Both the position numbers and the translations under genes were made by a program. Of a stretch of 41,072 bases of DNA, positions 1 through 5,814 are shown in pieces (within the stretch, counting starts at the first letter, position 1; each line of letters starts with the position of its first letter). The stretch is from UBA7683 sp964643895 (GTDB lineage Bacteria > Patescibacteriota > Saccharimonadia > Saccharimonadales > UBA7683). The stretch covers positions 1 to 41,072 of the forward strand of contig CAZXUE010000007.1 in NCBI GenBank assembly GCA_964643895.1, read 5' to 3'. The notes below the pieces were generated by a model. The model worked only from the letters and a program-made list of their open reading frames with translations. It made no database searches and was not told the origin of the DNA.

Positions 1-277
1 CGCCGTTGAAATCACGACGAGGACGATCCTCTTGAGGACGAGCTTCGTTAACCGTTAGTGTACGGCCACCAAGATCAGATCCATTGAGGGCTTTCTCAGC
101 CGCCTTACCTTCGTCGTCGTTCTCAAATTCTACAAAGCCGAAGCCTTTAGAACGCTGAGTTTCGCGATCGGTGATAACACGAGCTGAAGCGACCGTACCA
201 TGAGCAGCAAAAAGCTGTTCAAGTTCTTCACTGGTTGTGGAGAATGGAAGGCCGCCTACAAAAAGTCGATATGCCAT
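1..277 (-). CDS. RRM-domain RNA-binding protein (3' end outside window)
   Basis: The reverse strand from 277 encodes a protein starting MAYRLFVGGLPFSTTSEELE. It carries RNP2 (LFVGGL, residues 5-10) and RNP1 (KGFGFVEF, about residues 47-54), so it is a single RNA recognition motif of the type found in small glycine/arginine-rich bacterial RNA-binding proteins. After about residue 80 the chain turns into an Arg/Asp/Glu-rich tail (RPQEDRPRRD) that runs off the window. In this family the protein binds single-stranded RNA, often as a cold- or stress-induced RNA chaperone. An AAAGGA Shine-Dalgarno-like motif lies about 11 bases before the ATG, preceded by an untranslated leader of roughly 95 bases. 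The family call is secure; the exact role is inferred. Confidence 0.9.
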   Translation of the reverse strand, partial: MAYRLFVGGLPFSTTSEELEQLFAAHGTVASARVITDRETQRSKGFGFVEFENDDEGKAAEKALNGSDLGGRTLTVNEARPQEDRPRRDFNG

Positions 278-373
278 TATTGTGTATGTATCCTTTGTTT
301 AACTATTGCAGTTCGACCATGTAACGTAACTAAGGTGCTGATAGAACAACGAACCATACACGTACTGACTGCT

Positions 374-386
374 GAGCATCAGTATA
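374..386 (-). promoter_or_regulatory. Probable promoter -10 region of the RRM gene
   Basis: On the minus strand TATACT (386 to 381) would start transcription near 374. This leaves a leader of about 96 bases before the ATG at 277, unusually long for this window, where most promoters give leaderless or very short leaders. A long leader would suit post-transcriptional or temperature control, as in cold-shock-type genes. No convincing -35 was seen. Confidence 0.4.
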
Positions 387-425
387 AAACAATTCAAATA
401 TTTTTGCGAGCATAAGCGAATTGAA

Positions 426-1805
426 TTACGAATTCTTTTTGGCAAGCTGTAAGCAAGCCACGCGAATTACCTCTGACCAAGAGGGAAACACATAAATACT
501 GCGGGCTAGTTGTGCAGCGCTTGCATAGGTGCTGACTGCTAGTCCGATCTGCGAGATTAGTTCGGTTGCATGAGGGCTTGTGATGGTTCCGCCAAGAACT
601 ACATCTGTTCTTCGGTCGGCCATAATCTTAACAAAGCCATCACTAAAGTTGGCAGTGTTTGCCTTTGCAATAACCGAGAGTGGCACACAGACGCTCTTAT
701 ATGAAACGCCTTGAGATTTCAGTGATGCTTCGGTTGGTCCTACTGCTGCAATTTCTGGTTGTACAAAATAAGCCCGAGGTGTAATGCGGTTATCAAATGC
801 AAGTTGTCGTCGTGGATGAAGAATATTGTAGGCCACAAGCTGGCTCTGGTGCGTGGCAATGTGTGTGAATGTAGTGCCAATACAACCCCCGGCCGCGTAA
901 ATATGCGGCGCGCTCGTTTGCAGGAACGAATTGGTCAGAATCTTTTCAGGCCGGTATTCTATGCCGGCGTTTTCAAGTCCTATATCTGTAACGGCTTGAT
1001 GTGTCGTTGCAATTACTAGCTCATCAGCGGTAATGGTTATCTCTTTGCCTTTTTGCGAAACTTGCAACCGTTTACTTGCTCCAAAAGAACTCACTTTTGT
1101 GAGCGTCGCCTCAAGGTGTGTATCAATAGAGTACCGATCGGCAAACGATGCACGTAGAGTCTCTGATACCTCTGGCTCCTCATGCCCCAGAAGTTTGGTG
1201 CTGCTTTCAATAAAATATACCTTACTTCCAAATGAGCCAAAGAGTTCGGCTATTTCATAGCTCAGGGGGCTTCCGCCCAGTATTGCCAGGCGTTTTGGTG
1301 GTCGGGTAAGCTCGAGTGCTTCTCGTGTTGTAAGATACCCCGCCGTTGCCAAGCCTGGGATATCGGGAATTTGCTGCTCAGATCCAGTGGCAATTAAAAA
1401 CTTTTCTGCGCTCAGGCGAGCCTTGCCGATGGTAACGGTATGTGGGTCAATAAAATGCGCGCGCCCATAGCTGAGCGTAATTCCCATTGCGCCAAGCGAA
1501 TCGGCCGCCTTCGCAAGACCCGCTCTTCGAAGTACGGTATCCTTCCACGCCTTCACTGTTGGATAATTGTATCCAACAGTTGTCCCGCGAATACCAAATG
1601 CTTCACTGCCCCGTGCGGTTTGGTAAAGATTAGCCGCCTCTAGAAGTGCGCTCGTTGGCAGCCTTCCGCTTTTGGCGTCGGTACCGCCGAACTCTTCGGC
1701 TTCAATAACCGCCACTTTTTTGCCAGCCTTGGCAACCTGTTGAGCAGCGATGATACCCCCAGCGCCACTACCGATAACAATTAAATCATAATCGTATGAA
1801 GCCAT
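426..1805 (-). CDS. FAD/NAD(P)-dependent disulfide-reductase-fold protein lacking the redox cysteines
   Basis: A 459-residue protein with the layout of dihydrolipoamide dehydrogenase and mercuric reductase. It has an N-terminal FAD Rossmann motif (GSGAGG, residues 12-17), a second dinucleotide site (LAILGGSPLSYEIAELFG), the AAGGC FAD segment, and a C-terminal dimerisation domain. The family's active site GGTCxxxxCIPSK is here GGTDAKSGRLPTS (residues 40-52), so both redox cysteines are replaced, by Asp43 and Arg48. The C-terminal HPTxSE catalytic His is Phe440 (FPSWSE). It therefore cannot work as a standard disulfide reductase. FAD binding and NAD(P)H oxidation with another acceptor remain possible. 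Its start overlaps the preceding gene by 20 bases and has a GAGG site 7 bases upstream, so the two are probably translated together. Confidence 0.85.
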   Translation of the reverse strand: MASYDYDLIVIGSGAGGIIAAQQVAKAGKKVAVIEAEEFGGTDAKSGRLPTSALLEAANLYQTARGSEAFGIRGTTVGYNYPTVKAWKDTVLRRAGLAKAADSLGAMGITLSYGRAHFIDPHTVTIGKARLSAEKFLIATGSEQQIPDIPGLATAGYLTTREALELTRPPKRLAILGGSPLSYEIAELFGSFGSKVYFIESSTKLLGHEEPEVSETLRASFADRYSIDTHLEATLTKVSSFGASKRLQVSQKGKEITITADELVIATTHQAVTDIGLENAGIEYRPEKILTNSFLQTSAPHIYAAGGCIGTTFTHIATHQSQLVAYNILHPRRQLAFDNRITPRAYFVQPEIAAVGPTEASLKSQGVSYKSVCVPLSVIAKANTANFSDGFVKIMADRRTDVVLGGTITSPHATELISQIGLAVSTYASAAQLARSIYVFPSWSEVIRVACLQLAKKNS

Positions 1806-2166
1806 AGTGATCCTCGTGAACTTCGTATTCCTTTACTGGCGAGTAGGCATAGGCGGCTCGGGGATTGTATTTACGTAGCGCCGCCGCGGCCTTCCGTTTA
1901 ATATCCGCAGTCGTGACCTCCTCTTTACTGGCGAGCCAGTTCTCAACCTCTTTGCACACTCTAAGAGCCGTTAGCTCAGCTTCGCCAGCAAATCCGAACG
2001 CCTTCATGCAAGCCTCATGGATACTCTGCGCCAATATATGAGGTTCAAAGCTACTGGTGTGTGCTGCGGAAATGACACGCTTTGTGCTTGTTCGATCAGC
2101 AAATACATCGTGCCAATGGGTCGAAAATGATGGTGTCTGTTTTGGGGTTCGTTTTATCTGAAACAT
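1786..2166 (-). CDS. Small ATP-cone-like protein, first gene of the reductase operon
   Basis: A 126-residue protein. Residues about 30-115 (KRVISAAHTSSFEPHILAQS, then VTTADIKRKAAAALRKYNP and AAYAY) follow the ATP-cone layout: a beta strand, two helices, a T/S-x-x-D/E-I segment, a helix, and a final AAYxY. ATP-cones are nucleotide-sensing modules, usually at the N-terminus of ribonucleotide reductases and in NrdR. Here the module is free-standing, without the zinc ribbon of NrdR. It lies directly upstream of, and overlapping, the cysteine-less reductase homologue, which suggests it regulates or partners that flavoprotein. A TATAGT -10-like box lies about 25 bases upstream. The ATP-cone assignment rests on pattern only. 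Confidence 0.55.
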   Translation of the reverse strand: MFQIKRTPKQTPSFSTHWHDVFADRTSTKRVISAAHTSSFEPHILAQSIHEACMKAFGFAGEAELTALRVCKEVENWLASKEEVTTADIKRKAAAALRKYNPRAAYAYSPVKEYEVHEDHYGFIRL

Positions 2167-2227
2167 ATATGCTGTTTATGCTTAACCTTACTATACACCT
2201 CCGTATATCAGACGGCAAATCTATAAT

Positions 2228-2305
2228 CTCCGACTTGATCGGAGAATCTAACTACATACCTAGATTCCCGATCAGGGTCGGGAATGACAAACCTGCGGTT
2301 TTGAG
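2228..2305. repeat. Double hairpin with dispersed repeat, copy 1
   Basis: Two adjacent hairpins: CTCCGA/TCGGAG (2228-2243), then TTCCCGA/TCGGGAA inside the segment 2263-2305. That segment is repeated almost exactly at 23843-23886, including the tail GACAAACCTGCGGTTTTGAG. Both copies are intergenic. The element lies between the minus-strand ATP-cone operon and the plus-strand peptide unit. It may act as a structured spacer or be a miniature mobile or REP-like element. Confidence 0.65.
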
Positions 2306-2323
2306 AGTCAGCTTAAAATAATA

Positions 2324-2352
2324 TTGACAAACTACAAAGCTTATGCTAAAAT
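2324..2352 (+). promoter_or_regulatory. Strong sigma70-type promoter of the 15-aa peptide unit
   Basis: TTGACA (2324-2329) and TAAAAT (2347-2352) are separated by exactly 17 bases, with the extended -10 context TATGC that recurs across this window. Transcription should begin near 2359. This is the best consensus promoter in the window, and it drives only a tiny ORF followed by a terminator. Confidence 0.8.
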
Positions 2353-2417
2353 GAAGGTGTTGTTATAAAATGGCCATACAAAAGCAACACAAACAACTAA
2401 AAGGAGCACTACTCATC

Positions 2418-2465
2418 ATGAGCAAGCCCAAAAAGATTCACGTTACATATATTCCAAGTAAGTAA
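2418..2465 (+). CDS. 15-residue peptide (MSKPKKIHVTYIPSK)
   Basis: An ATG at 2418, preceded at 12 bases by AAAGGAG, opens a 15-codon frame ending in TAA at 2465. It is flanked by a consensus promoter (2324-2352) and a clear intrinsic terminator (2512-2547), so it forms its own transcript of about 190 bases. The peptide is basic (five Lys including the terminus, one His) with no membrane segment. I do not recognise it. It may be a real small protein, a leader or stalling peptide in a regulatory RNA, or the translated part of a dual-function small RNA. Only the good ribosome site and the complete transcription unit support translation. Confidence 0.5.
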   Translation: MSKPKKIHVTYIPSK

Positions 2466-2511
2466 TATCAAATACAGATCTAGAACTGATCAGTTAAATC
2501 TGTTACCATTA

Positions 2512-2547
2512 AGATCGCACTTGGCCCAGCCAATCTGCGATCTTTTT
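2512..2547 (+). terminator. Intrinsic terminator of the peptide unit
   Basis: AGATCGCA (2512-2519) pairs with TGCGATCT (2536-2543). A nested stem TTGGC/GCCAA (2521-2525, 2529-2533) sits inside, and a T run follows (2543-2547). This closes the transcript that starts near 2359. Confidence 0.85.
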
Positions 2548-2574
2548 GTTGAGAGTGTATCTTAACTTGCTTTA

Positions 2575-2618
2575 CAATTTTTTAAACCAATCCGCTGTAG
2601 CGGATGTTTGAAAAATTG
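2575..2618. other. Long imperfect hairpin, possible structured RNA or repeat
   Basis: CAATTTTTTAAAC (2575-2587) pairs with GTTTGAAAAATTG (2606-2618) apart from one T-G wobble. Inside it ATCCGC (2590-2595) pairs with GCGGAT (2600-2605) around a TGTA loop, leaving a two-base bulge. It is followed by AAAGGAGGCGG with no start codon in reach. No known RNA family was recognised. Confidence 0.6.
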
Positions 2619-2672
2619 AAAGGAGGCGGCGCGAAGAGCTTATTAAGTCGTAAGAGTCAAACTTGTTTTGCT

Positions 2673-2705
2673 CGTCGGCTTTCAAGCTTGCAGCTTACGC
2701 CGACG
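2673..2705 (+). other. Nested hairpin abutting the 5' end of tRNA-Met
   Basis: CGTCGGC (2673-2679) pairs with GCCGACG (2699-2705), and AAGCT/AGCTT (2684-2688, 2692-2696) nests inside. The stem ends two bases before the first tRNA base at 2707. It may be a processing signal in the tRNA precursor or the end of an upstream structured RNA. Confidence 0.55.
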
Positions 2706-2706
2706 C

Positions 2707-2783
2707 GGCAGCGTAGCTCAGTTGGTTAGAGCGTAGGACTCATAAGCCTAAGGTCACTGGTTCAATTCCAGTCGCTGCTACCA
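2707..2783 (+). tRNA. tRNA-Met (anticodon CAT)
   Basis: A 77-base cloverleaf with encoded CCA. The acceptor GGCAGCG/CGCTGCT has a G-U first pair. The D-arm is GCTC-AGTTGGTTA-GAGC. The anticodon loop CTCATAA carries CAT on a TAGG/CCTA stem with an A-G pair at its base, and the T-arm is ACTGG-TTCAATT-CCAGT. Overall it resembles elongator tRNA-Met; it lacks the C1-A72 mismatch and GGG/CCC anticodon stem of an initiator. A CAT anticodon could also be the tRNA-Ile2 that TilS converts to lysidine, but the GCTACCA 3' end fits Met better. Confidence 0.93.
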
Positions 2784-2791
2784 AGATAAGA

Positions 2792-2816
2792 TGATCACCA
2801 TAGGTGGTCATTTTTT
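2792..2816 (+). terminator. Terminator after tRNA-Met
   Basis: TGATCACC (2792-2799) pairs with GGTGGTCA (2803-2810) with one T-G wobble, followed by six T. Confidence 0.8.
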
Positions 2817-2836
2817 CTTGGTAATAATGGTCTAGA

Positions 2837-2958
2837 AATTGAACCAGTGGCTAAGTGAGCGGAGCAAACGGCTGGTCGTGAAGCGAAATCACGCGCAGAA
2901 AGTTCTTTTGAGCATGATGAAGCGGAGAAGCGAAGCGCTATTCCAGTCGCTGCCACCA
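2837..2958. repeat. Rearranged copies of tRNA-Met fragments
   Basis: Bases 2837-2849 are the exact reverse complement of the tRNA T-arm segment 2755-2767 (13 bases). Bases 2940-2958 are a direct copy of the tRNA 3' end 2765-2783, with one mismatch over 19 bases and including CCA. Between them lies a GAAGCG/GCGGAG-rich segment without a reading frame. This resembles an attachment-site-like duplication left by a small element, or a tRNA-derived repeat. Confidence 0.6.
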
Positions 2959-2966
2959 CACTAGGA

Positions 2967-2987
2967 CCCCATTTTAGTGGGGTTTTT
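2967..2987 (+). terminator. Intrinsic terminator
   Basis: CCCCA (2967-2971), loop TTTTAG, TGGGG (2978-2982), then TTTTT. It lies just behind the copied tRNA 3' end, so the region after the first tRNA terminator may itself be transcribed. Confidence 0.75.
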
Positions 2988-3039
2988 GTGTGATAGCAGA
3001 TTGTCGCACCAGTTTACGATATTGGACCTCTGCACTATG

Positions 3040-3068
3040 TTGTTGCCGGGCGTCTATGCTGTTACAAT
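3040..3068 (+). promoter_or_regulatory. Promoter of the orphan-pyrB operon
   Basis: TTGTTG (3040-3045) and TACAAT (3063-3068) are 17 bases apart, giving a start near 3075. The transcript would begin with a hairpin (AGTATG/CATACT, 3077-3090) and then meet the terminator at 3120-3143 before any gene. Confidence 0.5.
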
Positions 3069-3119
3069 GAAGTTCTAGTATGCACATACTGGAAAAGCAA
3101 CCACGTAGAGAATATCAAC

Positions 3120-3143
3120 AAATCGCCATTGGGCGATTTTTTT
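3120..3143 (+). terminator. Terminator in the leader of the pyrB operon (possible attenuator)
   Basis: AAATCGCC (3120-3127) pairs with GGCGATTT (3132-3139) around ATTG, followed by a T run to 3143. It lies between the promoter at 3040-3068 and the Shine-Dalgarno at 3153-3162, so every transcript must read through it. This arrangement fits transcription attenuation, a common control of pyrimidine genes, but no PyrR-type binding element was recognised. Confidence 0.65.
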
Positions 3144-3167
3144 ATACCAAAAGAGAGGGGAGTGTAC

Positions 3168-3848
3168 ATGATAAACTTATTGCCCATTGATTGGCCAGCC
3201 GCGAACCTAGGAGAACCCTATATGGACCAGGGCGGGTATTCTGGCGACCCGTCGGACGCGCAAATGCAACAGATGGCAAGGGATATGATGGCCGATGAGA
3301 GAGTCTTCGACACGGTCTCGTCATGGGCGCAAGAAAGCACTCAACAACGATCAGCGCTTGCCGAAGGTTTGGTTCAGCACAACAACATGCTTGTTGCCTA
3401 TCACGCTAGTCGAGAAGCTTATCGTAAAATATTTGACCATCTGAAGGAGTCGGCAGAGACACCTGAATCACGAGATGCTCACCAAGCGGCAGGCTCAGAG
3501 GTGCTTGAAGCCAAGGCGGATTTATTGGCGAATAGGGAAGGGCTTCTTCTTGAGGCCGAGAGATACTCGTGCGATACCGCCGCATATTGCACCGACCGCC
3601 TTGCTTCTGGGTTGCTCCTCAGGATTTGCGGTGTCACAGTGTCATTTGGCGAAGGGTATCTTATGAACGTTTTGGGCAAGCACAAAACTGCCCTTGCAAC
3701 ATACTCCACGACGCTCCCTTATCTTGTAAAGCAGAGGAGACTGTTGAAGCCAACCCCCAAAGATTACGGGAAAATTATTGTTCGTACAGCTACACCCGCC
3801 CAGTGGAACGATTTTGTACAGAGGCTAGATTTACTAGGGAAATTTTAA
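3168..3848 (+). CDS. Uncharacterised helical protein upstream of pyrB
   Basis: A 226-residue protein that I do not recognise. The ATG at 3168 is chosen because GAGAGGGGAG lies 5 bases before it; the in-frame TTG at 3129 falls inside the leader terminator. The sequence is largely helical and rich in Ala, Glu and Gln through residue about 140 (heptad-like segments such as REAYRKIFDHLKESAETPES). A more hydrophobic stretch with two cysteines follows (residues about 130-165), then a basic C-terminus. There is no signal peptide. It precedes pyrB by 28 bases on the same strand and shares its promoter and leader terminator, so the two are probably co-expressed. Confidence 0.65.
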   Translation: MINLLPIDWPAANLGEPYMDQGGYSGDPSDAQMQQMARDMMADERVFDTVSSWAQESTQQRSALAEGLVQHNNMLVAYHASREAYRKIFDHLKESAETPESRDAHQAAGSEVLEAKADLLANREGLLLEAERYSCDTAAYCTDRLASGLLLRICGVTVSFGEGYLMNVLGKHKTALATYSTTLPYLVKQRRLLKPTPKDYGKIIVRTATPAQWNDFVQRLDLLGKF

Positions 3849-3876
3849 GGTAAGAGCAACACATAAGGGGGTGTGT

Positions 3877-4809
3877 ATGAGCGAATCGAACCACATACTT
3901 TCAGCAAGCCAGTTTTTTGAAGAGGGTGCTGTTGCGAGCATATTCGAGAAGGCTGGGGATTTCAAGAGGATGGAGAGGCGGCGGCAGGATTATCCTCCGG
4001 CGCTGCAGCATCGCGTGGTGGCAACACTTTTTTATGAGGCAAGTACTCGTACGAGACCTTCGTTTGAGGCCGCGGCTCAAAGATTGGGCGGTACGGTAGT
4101 GAGTACGGAAAATGCTGGCGTGTTTTCATCGGCCGTGAAGGGCGAGACCCTTGAGGATACAATCCGTACAGTTGAGGGTTATGTAGATGCTATTGTTTTA
4201 AGATATCACGAAGAGGGTGGAGCGAAACGTGCTGCAAATGTCGCGAGCGTGCCACTTATTAACGCAGGCGATGGCGCGGGTGAGCACCCTACTCAGGCGC
4301 TTCTAGATCTTTTTACGTTACGCGAACACAAAGCTGCTGTTGATGGACTCAAGGTTGGAGTTGTTGGCGATCTTAAATACGGTCGGACGGTTCACTCGCT
4401 GGTTGGTCTACTGCGCAATCTGCACGAGGTTGAGATTGTTGCGGTTGCGCCAGAGGGACTTCAGCTTCCAGATGAGTATGCTGGCGGCAAAATGGATCGG
4501 GCTAATGATCTCGCTGCCGTCATTGGCGATCTGGATGTTATATATATGACACGCATCCAAAAGGAACGTTTTGCCTGCTCGGAAGAATACGAGGCACTTA
4601 AGGACACTTTCGTTCTTGATTCAGCACTTATGAAATTCGCAAAACCCGATGCGGTCGTCATGCATCCATTACCAAGAAACAATGAGATCGCAACAGAAAT
4701 TGATGACGACCCACGCGTGATCCCTTTTCAGCAAGCTCGTAATGGCCTGTTTGTGAGGATGGCGTTGCTCGATAGTCTTATTGGCCGAAGTGCAGCTGGT
4801 TCTCTCTGA
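3877..4809 (+). CDS. pyrB: Aspartate carbamoyltransferase catalytic subunit
   Basis: The 310-residue protein joins carbamoyl phosphate and L-aspartate to N-carbamoylaspartate, the committed step of pyrimidine synthesis, in the cytoplasm. Family motifs are clear: the carbamoyl-phosphate loop STRTR (56-60) followed by PSFEAA, HPTQ (137-140), and HPLPR (263-267). The length is that of a catalytic chain. No regulatory subunit (pyrI) and no other pyr gene lies nearby, so the pathway is incomplete within this window. The ATG at 3877 is preferred over GTG at 3871 because AAGGGG ends 6 bases before it. tilS follows after 15 bases. The upstream leader terminator suggests attenuation control. Confidence 0.95.
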   Translation: MSESNHILSASQFFEEGAVASIFEKAGDFKRMERRRQDYPPALQHRVVATLFYEASTRTRPSFEAAAQRLGGTVVSTENAGVFSSAVKGETLEDTIRTVEGYVDAIVLRYHEEGGAKRAANVASVPLINAGDGAGEHPTQALLDLFTLREHKAAVDGLKVGVVGDLKYGRTVHSLVGLLRNLHEVEIVAVAPEGLQLPDEYAGGKMDRANDLAAVIGDLDVIYMTRIQKERFACSEEYEALKDTFVLDSALMKFAKPDAVVMHPLPRNNEIATEIDDDPRVIPFQQARNGLFVRMALLDSLIGRSAAGSL

Positions 4810-4824
4810 TACACTTGATTGGTA

Positions 4825-5775
4825 ATGAAGTATGTGATTGCAGTGAGTGGCGGCGTGGATTCGGTAGTGCTTTTGGATGCCCTCGTGAATAAGCGCTTTT
4901 CGGAGCTCGATCCAAGCCATCAACTCCCAACTACCAACTCCCAACTGATTGTTGCGCATTTCGACCATGGTATACGAGAGGATTCAGCTGAAGATGCTCA
5001 GTGGGTGAAGGGCTTGGCTGCGGATTGCGGCCTAGAGTATGTTTCAGAGCGGGCTGAGCTTGGCGTGGATGCAAGCGAAAAGACAGCTCGTGAGGTGCGA
5101 TATAATTTTTTGCGACGATGTTGCAAAAAGTATAACGCACTGCTGATCACAGCTCATCATCAAGATGACGTGATTGAAACCATGCTGATTAACCTAATTC
5201 GCGGTACTGGCTGGCGCGGCTTGGCGCCGATGAGTCCGGCTTTAGAACTTGGATCTCAGACCTCAGAAAAACAGCAAACGCTACGGCCGTTGCTGGACGT
5301 CGGTAAGGCCCAGATTTTAGAGTACGCAAAGCTGCATCGCGTGCAGTGGCGAGAGGATAGTACAAATTGCAATCAAAAGTATCTAAGAAATTATATCCGG
5401 CACACCGTATTGCCGGCCATGACAGCTCAGGATCCAAGCGTCACCACGCAGCTGATGGCTATTAATAAAGACATGCGCAGGCTTAAAAATGAAATTGCGA
5501 CAGAGTTGCAAAAAATACTACCAACTATCAACTATCAACTACCAACAAGTACCCAGCTTTCCCGCTATTTTCTTATTATGGCTCCCCCATTGGTTGCCCA
5601 AGAGGTTTTGTACCAAATCATCACTCAAATTGATCCTATCTGGCACCCTAACGGCCAGGCCCTGCGGCGGGTGCTGCATTTTATTAAAACCAAACCTGGC
5701 GGAGCAGTCTACCAGCTTAGTAAGGCTGTTTCGCTGAGACTAACACAGCGCGATGTACAGTTCAAAAAAGTCTAA
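4825..5775 (+). CDS. tilS: tRNA(Ile)-lysidine synthase
   Basis: This ATP-dependent enzyme changes C34 of tRNA-Ile(CAU) to lysidine so that it reads AUA. The N-type PP-loop SGGVDS is at residues 8-13, followed by VAHFDHGIRED, TAHHQDDVIETMLINLIRG and the REDSTN motif of the family. At 316 residues it is at the short end, with little C-terminal extension. Two loops, residues 33-41 (QLPTTNSQL) and about 231-241 (LPTINYQLPTS), are encoded by CAACTACCAACT-type repeat DNA that also occurs between genes, suggesting in-frame repeat insertion. It directly follows pyrB. A CAT-anticodon tRNA lies 2 kb upstream. Confidence 0.93.
   Translation: MKYVIAVSGGVDSVVLLDALVNKRFSELDPSHQLPTTNSQLIVAHFDHGIREDSAEDAQWVKGLAADCGLEYVSERAELGVDASEKTAREVRYNFLRRCCKKYNALLITAHHQDDVIETMLINLIRGTGWRGLAPMSPALELGSQTSEKQQTLRPLLDVGKAQILEYAKLHRVQWREDSTNCNQKYLRNYIRHTVLPAMTAQDPSVTTQLMAINKDMRRLKNEIATELQKILPTINYQLPTSTQLSRYFLIMAPPLVAQEVLYQIITQIDPIWHPNGQALRRVLHFIKTKPGGAVYQLSKAVSLRLTQRDVQFKKV
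4921..4946. repeat. CAACTnCC-type short tandem repeat inside tilS
   Basis: Three to four imperfect copies of CCAACTA/CCAACTC in the tilS reading frame. The same unit recurs at 5517-5546 (also in tilS) and in the intergenic tract 7944-7980. Confidence 0.6.
5517..5546. repeat. CTACCAACTATCAACT short tandem repeat inside tilS
   Basis: Four imperfect seven-base units (CAACTAT/CAACTAC) encode a Leu-Pro-Thr/Tyr-rich loop. This is the second in-frame tract in tilS related to the intergenic repeat at 7944-7980. Confidence 0.55.
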
Positions 5776-5814
5776 TACTATGCTAGGGTTATAGGGTATC
5801 AAAAGGAGAAAATA

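Noticed and set aside
2837..2958. A second tRNA gene
   Set aside because: Only an inverted T-arm and a 3' end copy exist; there is no D-arm, anticodon arm or matching 5' acceptor strand.
3129..3167. Upstream in-frame TTG start for the orphan before pyrB
   Set aside because: It lies inside the leader terminator hairpin and has no ribosome site; ATG 3168 has a strong one.
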